Shown: positions 46,201 through 58,329 of the stretch, one piece after another
How the letters are laid out: every line of letters begins with the position of its first letter
Numbering within the stretch: position 1 is the stretch's first letter
DNA from: Homarus americanus
Lineage: Eukaryota; Arthropoda; Malacostraca; Decapoda; Nephropidae
Assembly: GCF_018991925.1 (NCBI RefSeq)
Contig: NW_024751849.1
Coordinates: 62,001-126,000, forward strand
Length of the DNA stretch: 64,000 nt
Direction of reading: 5' to 3'
The notes under the pieces: model-generated
Told to the model about the DNA's origin: nothing
The model's input: only the letters and a program-made list of their open reading frames with translations
Database searches by the model: none
Position numbers and translations under genes: made by a program

Positions 46201-46451
46201 GCAGTTCTTACACATCAATCATAACTTAATAAACACTTAATATTTATCCCAGGTAAAGTTTAATAAGTGTTACATTGATATATGTTAAACACGACATAAA
46301 CAGACACACACACACACACACACATATATGGTTAACTTGACAGAATACAAGTTATAATTATTATCATTTATAAATTTATGATTTTTTATTAATATAGCTG
46401 GCCATTCCTCTCAGCTTCCACCTGTTAAATCAACTACATAAATTAACTCTA
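46201..46451. other. Unique AT-rich, one (CA)n
   Basis: (CA)n at 46301-46323. No gene. Confidence 0.6.
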
Positions 46452-46760
46452 GGGAGGCGGTGAGACACTAGGTGAAGGATGCGGCACTAGGTGTGGCACT
46501 AGGTGAGGGGTGAAGCACTAGGTGAGGGGGTGAGGCACTAGGTGACGGGTGAGCCACTAGGTGAGGCGGGACACAGGTGTTCAGGGTTAGGTTCCACACA
46601 TCTGTATATCGACACGTGTCATGACGACTGTGTACACCTGCTATCCTCACCCTACATTACATACATACCGATAGTCCTTCATACATACCGATAGTCCTTC
46701 ATACATACCGATAGTCTTCATACATACCGATAGTCCTTCATACATACCGATATCATATAT
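46452..46760. repeat. Two short 20-bp minisatellites
   Basis: CACTAGGTGAGGGGTGAAG at 46468-46565 (5-6 copies) and CATACATACCGATAGTCCTT at 46656-46752 (5 copies). Confidence 0.88.
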
Positions 46761-47435
46761 ACTTAACCCTAAATATACACGATACATATACTCATACACC
46801 CTCACAACACATAAATTTATACACACTCAAACAGAGCCATGTACCCAAACTCACACTCTTTACGTAACGTACTCAATATACACACATGAATTATTTCGTA
46901 TACGTACATGTTCACATAAACGCATATACCCAGAACACACACACACACACACACACACACCAGTGGTTAGTAGAGATACACTATTACGCCTCACCCACCC
47001 CGATGAGAACAAGCACTTGCGGTCTCCACTAAACAACACACACGCCCAAAACAACCAACTAACGTCTCGCTCACTCTACAATTGGCCGAGACTTGTGGGG
47101 AGACGATTGGGGATTGGGTGGGGGGAGTGGGTGGGGGGAGTGGGGAGGGGGTGGGGGTGGACACTGGTGACAGACAGACAGACAGGTGAGAGTAACACGG
47201 GTGATCACCTTACTGTACTGGGGTTTGTAATTGATTCAACTTAAAACTGTAAAGGCAAGTTGTTTATTGACGAGTGGCCGGAGGTTAAAACACACACACA
47301 CACACACACACATCTACATACATACCTCTACACACACACACATATATATACATAAATCTACACATACATACATACATATACATAAATAGTTCTACATACA
47401 TACATCTACACATTAATCAACACACGTGTAAATCA
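46761..47435. other. Unique DNA; (CA)n and CATA words
   Basis: (CA)n at 46935-46960 and 47290-47312, CATACA/TACATA words at 47315-47412, and G-rich 47096-47160. No credible exon. Confidence 0.55.
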
Positions 47436-47439
47436 ATCA

Positions 47440-47640
47440 AATATCGCGAAAATCTGAATATAAAGAGAATGAAAGCAAACAAGTCCGAAAAAAATGAGAC
47501 AAAAAAAAAGCGCGAAAATCGGAGTAAACAAACCGTAAATATTGGCGCGAAAATCTGAAGAAAAAAAATAATACGTCACCACCCACGTCACCACCCACGT
47601 CACCGGCTGAACAATACCTCACCATCCCAGAACTTTATAC
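47440..47640. promoter_or_regulatory. Three GCGCGAAAATC E2F-like sites
   Basis: TCGCGAAAATCTGA (47444-47457), GCGCGAAAATCGGA (47510-47523) and GGCGCGAAAATCTGAAG (47544-47560) are E2F-type GCGCGAAA elements spaced 66 and 34 bp apart in AT-rich DNA, followed by three CACCCACGT(C) copies at 47576-47604. It could be a cell-cycle-type promoter or three decayed copies of a repeat. Confidence 0.45.
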
Positions 47641-48689
47641 CTGGTGCTTGCTTACCTCTGCTGCTATTATTTCCCATTTCCAAGTAATATCTCTCATCCC
47701 CGTATTATATATCTATTATTTCCCAGGTTTTAACTACAGTATTTCCCAACTGTCGCCAGCCTCACCTGACCAAAGTTCTCGGCATAGGTGATTCACTCAT
47801 TTCCCAGCAGGTGGCCACTCACCCTGTATGAAGACTTCTTGTAAGGAGACTACAGTAGCCTCCTTACAAACAGCCGCCAGCTATTTTAACCAAGTTGTAT
47901 TTTAAGTAACGTCATTTTTAGTCACGAGCGAGCACTATTTATATAAGCAATTAGTATTTATTTTTACAAGCACTAAATCAGGGTCAGACAGTTAATATAT
48001 ATATAATAAAATAACTCATATAGTTAGTAATTATCAAGAAGACATTTGAGTCAGTTTATAAGTGTGTTGAATATATACCAGGTAAGTACAGGCGTGACAG
48101 CTTAAGTAACACAGTTGTTACCCCATAAGCCCGTCACACCTGCTGCCTTACCTCATAACATTAAGGTAATTACACTAATTAAAATTACTCATGACAAGTT
48201 ATCAAGCGTAAAGTAACAAAATAATATAATAAACATAATATTCGACATTAAACTTATTTATATAATATTAACAAACAACGTATAATGTATTAACATGGTC
48301 TAAGTCAACTAGAATAGATGAGTTATAATTAATCAACTACAATATTAACAACAAAGTTAATGTTAACAAAGCAATAAGTTAATACTATATAAGAGACCCA
48401 ATGTTAAAACAGAAGGTTAACGAGAAACAATGTTATATTACAGACACCTAAAGTTAAATCACACAAAACGCGAGTCAATGCTAATATTAACAAGCCCCCC
48501 CCCCCCTTAAACAGCAGGATTCTTTCACATTAACAGGAACAAGTGCAGACCGCCAGAGCCTCGTGACATTTCCTCTAGTTGCGTCACTCACTGTTGGAAC
48601 ACTTACTACAGCAGCCTCGGATAAAACTACGACTCACTGAAAATTACGTCGATGATAATACTACCAAAATGTAAGTCACTATCAACAGT
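47641..48689. other. AT-rich unique block, no gene seen
   Basis: About 1 kb with very few repeats; a C run at 48497-48506. No coding frame over 60 codons on either strand. Confidence 0.6.
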
Positions 48690-48690
48690 A

Positions 48691-49138
48691 CTTACCTTAC
48701 CTTACCTAACCTAACCTAACCTAACCTAACCTAACCTAACCTTACCTTACCTTACCTTACCTTACCTTACCTTACCTAACCTAACCTAACCTAACCTAAC
48801 CTAACCTAACCTTACCTTACCTTACCTTACCTAACCTTACCTTACCTTGCCTTACCTTACCCTAACCCAACCTAACCCTATACTTCTTCAACCTAGCCCT
48901 AACCTAACCTAACCTAACCCTAACCTTACCTTACCTTGCCTTACCTTACCTTGCCTTGCCTTACCTAACAACCTAACCTAACCTAACCTAACCTAGCCTA
49001 ACCTAACCTTACCTTACCTTACCTTACCTTACCTTACCTTACCTTACCTTACCTTACCTTACCTAACCTTACCTTACCTTACCTAACCTAACCTAACCTA
49101 ACCTAACCTAACCTAACCTAACCTAACCTAACCTAACC
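48691..49138 (-). repeat. Interstitial CCTAA/CCTTA telomeric-type array
   Basis: About 448 bp of C-rich pentamers on plus (TTAGG on minus). Homogeneous blocks of CCTAA alternate with blocks of CCTTA, and short TGCC/CTAGCC variants occur in between. Confidence 0.93.
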
Positions 49139-49224
49139 ATTACCTGCCAGGTGTAATAGAGGTATGTACTGTAAACGAACTGGATCACCTCAAAATACTA
49201 CCCTTATCTGGGGAGTAGATTAGA

Positions 49225-50098
49225 TAAGGTTGAAATTAGGTTAGGTTAGGTTAGCGTTAAGGGTGGTTTGGTTAGGTTAGCGTTAAGGGTGGTTAGGTTA
49301 GGTTAGCTAAGGGTGGTTTGGTTAGGTTAGCTAAGGAAGTGGTTAAGTTAAGGAACGCTAAGGGCAAGTTAGGTTAGCTAAGGGTGGTTTATAGGTTAGC
49401 GTTAAGGTGGTTAGTTAGGTTAGTTGCTAGAGTGGTTTGGTTAGGGTTAATGTTGGCGGTAAAGGTAGGGTTAGGTTAAGTGGTAGTTTGGTTAGGGTTA
49501 GCGTTAAGTGGTTTGTTAGGATGCTAAGGGGTAGGTTAGGTTAAAGGGTGGCTTAAGAAGTAGCGTTAAGGGTGTTAGGTTAGGTTAGCTAAGGGTGGGT
49601 TAGAAGCGTTAAGGGTGGTTAGGTTAGGTTAGCGTTGAAGGGTGGTTTGTTAGGTTAGCGTTAAGGGTGGTTAGGTTAGGTAAGCGGTTGCAGGGGTTAG
49701 CGTTAAGTGGTTTGGTTAGGTAGCGTTAAGGGTGGTTAGTTAGGAGCGTATGGTTGTGTTGTGTTAGCAAGTATGGTTGTTAGGTTAGCGTTAAGGTGGT
49801 TTGTTAGGCGTTGGGGGTGGTTGTTAGGTTAGCGTTAGGTGGTTTGTTAGGTTAGCGTTGGTGTGGTTAGGTTAGGTTAGCGTTAAGGGTGGTTAGGTTA
49901 GGTTAGCGTTAAGGGTGGTTTGGTTAGGTTAGCGTTATGTGGTTGGTTAGGTTAGCGTTAAGGGTGGTTTGTTAGCGTTAAGGGGTGTTAGGTTAGCGTT
50001 ATGTGGTTAGGTTAGGTTAGCGTTAGGTGGTTTGGTTAGGTTAGGTTAGCGTTAAGGGTGGTTTGGTTAGGTTAGCGTAATGGACGGTTTGGTTGGTT
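49225..50098 (+). repeat. TTAGG-derived 26-bp minisatellite
   Basis: About 34 imperfect units of GCGTTAAGGGTGGTTTGGTT plus AGGTTA. It carries the G-rich strand on plus, opposite to the neighbouring CCTAA array 86 bp away. Many deletions inside; both ends are cleaner. Confidence 0.9.
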
Positions 50099-50156
50099 GA
50101 CCTTAAGGCGAAATAAGCTGGAGGTAAATCCTCAAGTGACCTTAAGTAGTACACGA

Positions 50157-50190
<34 letters not shown>

Positions 50191-50545
50191 CCTGTAGCCA
50201 ATAATCTCGAAGGAAAGATTTAAGGTCAATGATATTAAAACAAAAACATTTCCCTAAATATTTTGAGGTGTAATAAGACTCAAAAATTAATTAGCAGGTA
50301 GAATCAGACTCAACGGTGTTATGCGGTGGTCAATACAGCACCATACATGGTAACGCACATGACACAATCTTATCAGCCTTATCACTGATAATCTCACCCA
50401 TCGTTATCTCCCAGCCTGCCACCACCTCAACGTCACGTCCTCACCACAATCGTCAGGAGAGCTGGTAGGACAGAGCTTATCACAGTGTGTCGCACAATGG
50501 ACCATCCCGAGTAGCTATAGAGTCTGGGGGCCACCTGCACCATTA
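50099..50545. other. Dispersed motif copy, (CA)n, unique DNA
   Basis: CTTAAGGCGAAATAAGCTGG then AGGTAAATCCTCAAGTGACC (50102-50141) is a relative of 9333-9381. (CA)n at 50159-50186. Otherwise unique, no gene. Confidence 0.5.
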
Positions 50546-50549
50546 CTGG

Positions 50550-50690
50550 CAACCTAACACCATACCCCCCGCCCCAAAGACGATTTAACCTAACCTAACA
50601 CCATAACCCACCAAAGACGATTTAACCTAACCTAACCTAACACCATAACCCTCCAAAGACGATTTAACCTAACCTAACACCATACACTTC
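50550..50690. repeat. 45-bp repeat containing CCTAACCTAA
   Basis: Three to four copies of CCAAAGACGATTTAACCTAA followed by CCTAACACCATAACCC. Telomere-like pentamers are captured inside each unit. Confidence 0.85.
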
Positions 50691-50814
50691 TACACCAGCC
50701 TAAGATTTTGTTTACTAAAAATATATAATGAACAGAGCCAATCAGAACGTGTCGGGATATTGAGTGGTGGAGAATCAGGTCCCGATTGTCCGTCTGGTCC
50801 ACTGTTCTCGGTGT

Positions 50815-50982
50815 AGGAGGGAGGGATGAGGGAGGAGGGAGGGAGGGATAAATTGACGGATGGATGGATGGATGGGAGGGAGGGAGGGAGGGAGGATAAA
50901 TTGACGGATGGATGGATGGATGGATGAGATGAAAAAAAAAAAAAAAAAAAAAACAAAAAGGAGGAGGAGGAGGGAGGGAGGG
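50815..50982. repeat. GGGA, (GATG)n and poly(A) block
   Basis: Two copies of a GGGAGG-plus-ATAAATTGACGGATGGATG module (50830-50928), A-rich 50932-50953, then GGA-rich to 50982. Confidence 0.85.
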
Positions 50983-53900
50983 AGGGACTCCTTCAGACAA
51001 TTACTGACCATTTCTCTTCACAATGCCTGGACTACAAGGGCGCGTCACAGGTTACATGCGCCCCACACACACACACACACACGTACGCCACTGCGCAAGT
51101 CAATACACACGTAAGCCAGCCAGCACCAAAGACGCACACAAACATACATAAGCAGCTACATCTTCAAATCCAATTATTCGCACACACACACACACACACA
51201 CTATCATTACATTATCATGACAATGTGACATGTCATACCATAACACCCATGACAAGTTAACAACCCACAACACGTAATAACCACCAACCCATGACCCCAC
51301 AACACAACAGGGCATGACATGATACAGTAGCAATCCTACAGAGCCTTGAGCCTAATAACACACGGCCCATGACATGTACGACTTAAATAAATAAAGCCAT
51401 GTGTGTGTGTGTGTGCGAGATTTATAGATTGCCCACGTGTGTGTGTGTGTGTGTTTCTTGTGACTATCAAAACCTCTATCTCTTCTCTGTCTCACTCCCG
51501 TCACTTCTCTTACTTTGTCTCTTCTCTGTCTCACTCCCGTCTCTTCTCTCTCAGTCCAGTCTGTCTCCTCTTCTTTCATTCCAGTCTCATTCCCTATACA
51601 TTCCGTTTCACTTCATCAATCGAATTCAAGTTCCATCCATCAGTAAACACAGTGAGTGAGTCAGGAGGTGCATGACGCCCTGGGCACGTATCAAGATGTC
51701 AAGCAGATGACGTCATGTGTTATGTATCAGTGAGTCACAGCAGAACTCTAAATGACGCCACAACAATCACATATATAATATTATATATACTGGTGTGAGT
51801 CATATATATTCTCCAGATTTACACTAATCTCTCGTGTCATATACAGTATATATATATATATATATATATATTTGTATATCCCCCCCAGACATATATTAAT
51901 CTCTAGAAGGAGTCATAAACTAGATCACCCAACACATTGTTACATTTCAGATTGTTTTTTTTTAATTCAGCTTTAAAGTTTTATTTGGTCGTAGAAATCC
52001 TGTAGAAAAATACTGTATATATATAAACAGAAAATACACTACACCCGAATAAATAAATATAAAAAGTTACAACAAAAATACAATAAAATAAACTATTATT
52101 GAATTTGTTAAAACCCAATGAATATGTTGAGACTACCGTGACGTCACAATAATCATTCATAACCGTTAAGAATATAAGTCCTAAACCATCAAAGGAATCG
52201 TGCACTTACGACAACAATGACTGAGGTATTTACCTAACATTTTGTAATTTGGTCATAACACACGCACTAATTAAAGCTGTAATGCCTACCTCCTACACTG
52301 CACAACAGGACAGACATTCACAAACACAGCTCCCCAAAACCTACCCTTTTAGATCCCTCCATCCATTCACAAAGACTCGTTTCATCACATCCTGTAAGCA
52401 CACTACACTACACTACACCCTCCCATCCACAACGCTACTCTTCTTCACCATCAAGACGTATTCTCCCTCTTCACCATCAGATAACTTCAACTTAACCCAA
52501 CCGTTATATACAGAATCTCACAGAACAAAATCCAAATAACCTGAGCGTATACAGATTCCCGTCATTATAACCACACTGGTAAGTTATTTGGTTACGTTAC
52601 GCTGTTAGGTTTAGCTATAGTTGGTTTGGTTAGAATATTCGTAGTTTATGTTAGGTAAGGGTTGGTTAGATTTGCTTTGGCTGGGTTAAGGTTAAGTTAC
52701 TTTGGTTTAAGTTCATTTTGCTGGGTTAAAATTGATAGCTTTAGTTAGGATGAATTAGTTTAACTAGGAAAAGTTTAATTTGGTTAACCTGGGTCTGATT
52801 AAGGACCAGCCCCACATAATGGCTTAAGAGGAAAGCTGTTAATGGCTTTCTTGGTCTGTTCTTGATTGACTGTATTTAATTGCTTATCACTGGTTGTATA
52901 CCTGCAATGTTCATGTGCAGGATGAACCTATGTGAATTGGTCTACATCCAGTAAAAGTTAGGTTAAGTTATCTAAGCGTGAATGAATTACACCACTTTAA
53001 TTTTGATGACATTTCTTCTTAGTGCCACTATGATGATGACACTCACGCTGCATCCGTTCACACAGCCAACACCATCCACACACCCATCTCCTAACGTTAC
53101 GACATTTTTACCATCCGGTTGATTCATTTTTTTAGTTTTATGTACCAAGGGCATCGCTAAACCCCTTTCCAACCTTGGGCAGCCATTCTGTGACATTTAT
53201 AACCCATTTCCTGTCCGATTAAACTATTTGCTAGCAGCCATGCTATTGACAACTACTTCTGATCACAACTGTTATTTCGCTATGGCAAGACGTTCTCTGG
53301 GTACCTAGGCACTCACTCACACTTATTACCATAATGTTGGCATGTTTAAATAAAGGACATCCATAACTGTGCATCTTGAAACATCAAACTAGACAAAATA
53401 CATCAACTTACCTAGATTCTGGGGCATCTTGGGGGCACAAGTAAATCCACCAACTCTCTACAACACATCACCATCCTCCCTTCACATCCACTTCAGAAAA
53501 CAGGATGCTGGTGGTCTAAGTATCACTAAAGGTTATGACACTCACACTACTGGTTTTACACCGTTGTACAGGCACACATATATAAATACCCTCCACTTCC
53601 AAGTTGTTTTCAAGATCACTTGGTTATAACAACACGACCCAACACTCGCCAGAAAATGCACACAAAGACGGTATTGGCTTTCGTCAACCACTCGTTTTTA
53701 TCCCATTCACGGATCTGGCTGTTATAAATATTTAAGGGACTTTTGAAATAGACAGAAAACAGTGCAGAACGGCTGAGAGAAGACCGCACATCCTAGTTAT
53801 ACGGTCCACCGTTAACTTATCATCGCTTACGCATGTGAATCCACTCGCGAGGATAGGTGCCACATCCCTCTTTCTGCCCCGTCTTTCTCGCTCCCGCTTG

Positions 53901-54832
53901 TCTCCTTGTTATTACACGACATAACCTGGTGTAAATTACTACATGACTAGGATCATCTTCTAAGGTGATAACAATGTGTAAATACAATTAAATTTGCACC
54001 TATAATTCAAGGAAAATGATTCAAGTTATCGATAAGGCCGGGCCAGTGTGCTGTGTACCACGTGACCAGCCAGGGCCAATCCCGAGCCGAGGAACACCAA
54101 GGTTCCAGTGATGCCATGTCTCCCCCAACCCACAGCCACGCGCTTTTTTTTTTTACAAACTCAATTATAAGTCATACAATACGACAATGTCATTACTCAC
54201 CATTTTAATAATATAATATATAATTTTTTTCGAGAAACTGTGGTAAATTATTAAAAATCTAATACAGCTGTGAGAACGCAAGTGTACACTGATGAGTATC
54301 TTAAATGGTGAGGAGAATCAGGATAAGAGCAGCGATGTGGCACCACCGTCTACCTCCACAGAGTTGCTATTATGGGAACCCAGCCCCAATGTAAACAAAC
54401 CTAAACTAATATACTTATTCATAACTCTTACACCCAATAGATAAGAGATGAAGCAGGTTATTTACACAAATACAAACACGTCAGATCAACAACATCTGCC
54501 AAACAGGAAGGTGTACTCTTATCAGATATCGGAAAACAATCAGATATCTGTTGTGAAAGAAATGCATTTTTCATTTGGGCCGTTGTGAGTGATCCCTTGA
54601 TACGAGTTATGTAATAAATGAATTTGACTTACTCCTTATAAATACAAATTAAGATGAGTTACATATATCAGTAGAGTCCACCAATAAAATAAAAAAATTC
54701 TGCTATAAATTATACAGAAAATTACGTAAGACCACGTATTAGTATGTGGTCTAATGTAAAGGTTATAGTGTGGTAAAAGGTCTTGGATTACGTAAAGGCA
54801 GGATTACCCCAACTTGAGGGTAATCCACCGAC
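50983..54832. other. Longest mostly unique stretch, no gene recognised
   Basis: Small repeats only: (CA)n at 51065-51082 and 51180-51200, (TG)n at 51399-51415 and 51436-51452, TCTCTGTCTCACTCCCGTC words at 51480-51560, (TA)n at 51846-51871. GTTAGGTT-like words at 52570-52960 look like a decayed telomeric-type tract. No frame has recognisable domains or plausible composition. If a host gene lies here, only introns are visible. Confidence 0.5.
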
Positions 54833-55162
54833 TTAACGCGTTACTCTAGACGAGAAGATATTCACACCACAGACGGACTGCACCAAGGAACATAGTACAG
54901 TACCCAACCTATCTGAATCCAGTAGGGTACAGAATAGGCTGTAACGTGGGATATTCGCTTTATTAATATAGAGTGGGGATGTTCTCAAGTGTGTATTATG
55001 GGAGTCTGTTAGATATAATTCCACCCAGAGAAATCTTGTCGTGGCCGCCAGGAAAACAACACTTAGCTGTAATAAGTTATCGGGCATCTTGGTGATGGCA
55101 ATGGTCCCGGTCCAGGAGGCAAAAAGTGTTGTTAGTAAAGCTATGAGGAGACGCCCCCACAT
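54833..55162 (-). CDS. Hypothetical ORF with hydrophobic N-terminus
   Basis: 109 codons on minus. The N-terminus MWGRLLIALLTTLFASWTGT has a charged residue followed by a hydrophobic core, like a signal peptide. A second hydrophobic segment (about residues 31-50, LQLSVVFLAATTRFLWVELY) could span a membrane. Unlike most long frames here it is not repeat-derived and lies in unique DNA with CpG near its start. I recognise no family. It might be a first exon, the remains of a mobile element, or a chance frame; there is no splice or promoter evidence strong enough to decide. Confidence 0.2.
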   Translation of the reverse strand: MWGRLLIALLTTLFASWTGTIAITKMPDNLLQLSVVFLAATTRFLWVELYLTDSHNTHLRTSPLYINKANIPRYSLFCTLLDSDRLGTVLCSLVQSVCGVNIFSSRVTR

Positions 55163-55464
55163 GATCCTCGGATCCTGCTATAAGATGAATATACCTCCCT
55201 CACCCCTCCATTCCCTCCCCTACCCTCACCTATTGACGGACTTCCCCCGCCCCCACCTCTCAACAAGCCTAACCCTGAAGCCAATTAAAGACATATTTAT
55301 CCTCGTCTATTTGGATTCACAGTAGTGCAAAAAATATATATATTTAGAAACATTGACACAAATACGAGTTTCAATATAAAATAGACGCAGTGATTTACAT
55401 AATATGGTGAAATATCATACACATAGAACAGAAATATAACGAATAATAATAATAATAATAACCA

Positions 55465-55498
<34 letters not shown>

Positions 55499-55842
55499 TA
55501 ATACTTCAAAATCATAATATCAAAAAATCCGACTCACTCCTGCACCGCGACGGAGTAAAACACGCCACGACCTGTTCTTTACTGGGATGGGGCGAGGAAG
55601 CGTGGTTCATTCTTACCATATGTAGGTTAAATACGTCACCAACATGACCTCTCACTGGGGTGTACGTTACTATAATAGACTTGAATATTTTTTAATGTCT
55701 ATGATGGGATTTTGTGAAGCTGTGTGGATGTTAGGCGATGGACACATACATTCACACACACAAACACACACACACACACACCCAGACGAGGTAAATGTTA
55801 GGTTAGGTTATTAATGATCGGTATTAATTCAGCATTTGATTA
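55163..55842. other. Unique DNA, (AAT)n
   Basis: (AAT)n at 55443-55502 and (CA)n at 55755-55780. No gene. Confidence 0.55.
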
Positions 55843-57080
55843 CATAAGAAAATAAGGAGTCTGCAATAGGCCGGTTGGCCTGTGCATAGCAGCTCCTGTC
55901 GAGTTACTACCACTCTATCATCCATGAATCTATCTAGCCTCCTTTTAAAACTTTCCAGCGTTCCAGCACTTACTACAAAGTTGCTAAGCTTGTTCCACTC
56001 GTCCACCACCCTATTTGTGAACCAGTTCCTTCCTATCTCCATCCTAAACCTAAACTTATCCAACTTATATCCGTTGGTACGAGTCCTATCCTGCTCAGAT
56101 ATTATAAGAACTTTATCTATATCCCCTTTATTGATTCCTTTCACCAACTTAAATACTTATTATAAGTACAAGTGTGAGACGTAGTGACCATGATACCCAA
56201 GTAATACTCTCCCCATGACCCCCTCCTCTCCTCCTCCCCTCCCCATGACCTCCTCCTTCCTCAACACGGACGCATCTACTGACAGCCACTTGCTCATGGC
56301 CATTGGCCACGCCACAATAATATAATATCTGGCCATTAAAGGGTTGGCCATATATGACAAGTACATCACTATTTCTCACCAGTAACTACCTATCATATCT
56401 CCCCGCACTCTTCGTCTTTTTAGGGAATGCAAGTTTAGTTTCTTTAATCTATCCTGATATGGAAGGTTTCTAAGTCCCGGAATCATTTTCGTCATTCTTC
56501 GCTGCACCGACTCTAGTGAATTGATATCCATTCTATAATAAGGTCACCAGAACTGAACCGCTTAATCGAGGTGCGGCCTGACTAACGCAAGATATAGTTG
56601 CAATAAGACCTCTGCACTCGTATTACTTACACTTCTAGATATAAAACCTAATACTCTGTTTGCTTTATTTCGAACATTAACGCACTGTTTTCTAGGCCGT
56701 AGGTCCGGGCTTACAAGTACCCCCTAAGTCTCTTTCACAAGTCGACTTCTCTAGGTTGATGTTAAGGCTGTATACATTGACATTATTTGTTCTTCCAATA
56801 TTAAGTACGCTGCACTTACTGGTGTTGAATTTCATTTGCCATTTTTCTGACCATTCCTGCAGTTTATTTAAATCCTTCTGAAGTGCATTTGCATCCTGCC
56901 CTGAATTAATCTGCCGCCCTATTTTGGTGTCATCCGCAAACTTGCTTATGTCACTGCTGATCCCAGTATCTAGATCGTTTATATATATTATGAACAAGAG
57001 TGGGCCTAGTACTGACCCCTGGGGAACCCCACTGGTTACACGGCCCCACTCAGATTTAACACCATCTACGCCTGAGGCAG
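55843..57080 (-). pseudogene. CR1-like retrotransposon, longer copy, interrupted
   Basis: Same family as 7591-8184 but extending further 5'. On minus: GVKSEWGRVTSGVPQGSVLG (motif B, near 57000-57075), FIIYINDL, ISKFADDTKIGR (motif C FADD, about 56929-56945), LQEWSEKWQMKFNTSKCSVL, then the thumb and the C-terminal tail ending FKRRLDRFMDDR near 55915. Frame changes occur near 56720 (CERDLGG) and at a 231-bp insertion (56159-56389). The 3' end at 55843 lacks the second TTCTTATG unit. Motif A and the endonuclease are missing, so the copy is 5'-truncated and dead. Confidence 0.9.
56159..56389. other. 231-bp insertion inside the CR1 copy
   Basis: The 7.6-kb copy reads AAATACTTCTATCATATC without interruption; here the same sequence is split after AAATACTT (56158) and resumes at CTATCATATC (56390). 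The insert begins ATTATAAGTACAAG, ends CACCAGTAACTAC, and contains a CCTCCTCTCC tract. I see no terminal inverted repeat, poly(A) or convincing target-site duplication. Confidence 0.8.
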
Positions 57081-57375
57081 TTTATCCTTTCTTGTTTATA
57101 TTGGCAGTGAACCAAACAATGAAGTGACGTCATACATTACTTACTGTCAGACACGTACCGCTACGTCACGAACATCGTCTTTTGTTACGTCACTGTAGAC
57201 AGATTCAAAGATCTGTCTCTCTTGATGGATGTTAACCTAACCTAACCCAACCTAACCTAACCTAACCCAACCCAACCCAACCTTGCATAAGTATTTGTTT
57301 CTGTATTTCTCTGTAACTTGTCATTTAAAATTATCTGCACCTGAAAGTGTTGTGATTTAATTAAAAATTTATATA
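57081..57375. other. Unique flank with short CCTAA array
   Basis: CCTAA/CCCAA pentamers at 57235-57282 (TTAGG/TTGGG on minus). Otherwise unique. Confidence 0.7.
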
Positions 57376-57692
57376 TACCTGTACTGGTAAGTGTACCTGT
57401 ACTGGTAAGTGTACCTGTACTGGTAAGTGTACCTGTACTTGTAAGTGTACCTGTACTTGTAAGTGTACCTATACTTGTAAGTGTACCTGTACTTGTAAAT
57501 GTACCTGTACTTGTTAGTGTACCTGTACTGGTAAGTGTAGCTGTACTGGTAAGTGTACCTGTACTTGTAAGTGTACCTGTACTTGTTAGTGTACCTGTAC
57601 TTGTAAGTGTACCTGTACTTATAAGTGTACCTATACTTGTAAGTGTACCTGTACTTGTTAGTGTACCTGTACTTGTAAGTGTACCTGTAATT
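57376..57692. repeat. 18-bp minisatellite GTACCTGTACTTGTAAGT
   Basis: About 17 copies; CTTGTAAG, CTGGTAAG and CTTGTTAG variants. Two GTAC palindromes per unit. Confidence 0.95.
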
Positions 57693-57845
57693 AATAACTC
57701 AGGTATTTTACAATCACAGGCTCTTTTACTTCCTGGCAGATCACCGGTAAAAGATATTTAGTGAACAACATCCTGGTTAAGTTAATTGCGTCTCTCCCGT
57801 TATTATGACGCGAAAAAGACTGGTTTCATCAGGGTGTTTCTTAAA

Positions 57846-58225
57846 ATAGGTGGTGGTGATGGGGTGGTGGTGGTGGTGATGGTGGTAGAGGTGGGGGTGA
57901 TGGGGTGATGGTGGTGGTGATGGTGGTAGAGGTGGGGGTGGTGGTGGTGGGTGGGAGGGGTGATGGTGGGGTGATGGTAGGAGGTGGGAGGAAGGAGGTG
58001 GGTGGTGGGAGTGTGATGGTGGTGTGATGGTGGTAGAGGTGGGGTGGTGGTGGGTAGAGGTGGGGGTAGTGGTGGTAGAGTGGTGGTGGTGGTAGAGGTG
58101 GGGTGGGTAGAGGTGGGTGTGGGGGTAGTGGTGGTAGGTGAGGGTGGTGGTGGAGGTGGGGTGGGTAGAGGTGGGGGTGGTGGTGGTAGAGGGGTGGTGG
58201 GGTAGAGGTGAGGGAGGCAGGGCCG
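57846..58225. repeat. GGTGGTGATGG / GTAGAGGTGGGG array
   Basis: Imperfect units of 12-30 bp. The 140-residue minus frame rich in H/P/T is a repeat translation. Confidence 0.93.
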
Positions 58226-58329
58226 GTGGCCTGCTGTTGGAAGGTCATTATCATCATCATCACATTACCATTGTCATTATTATACCATAAACACTTTTAT
58301 CAATCAATATTACTCAACATCGTCACCAT

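Noticed and set aside
44921..46240. Two overlapping frames of 404 and 439 residues
   Set aside because: They coincide exactly with the 41/57-bp satellite and its AT-rich flank and repeat HQPLVHP-type words in shifting frames. Not a protein gene.
48691..50098. Telomere-telomere fusion point
   Set aside because: Fusion would give TTAGG followed by CCTAA on one strand. Here the order is CCTAA then TTAGG with an 86-bp spacer.
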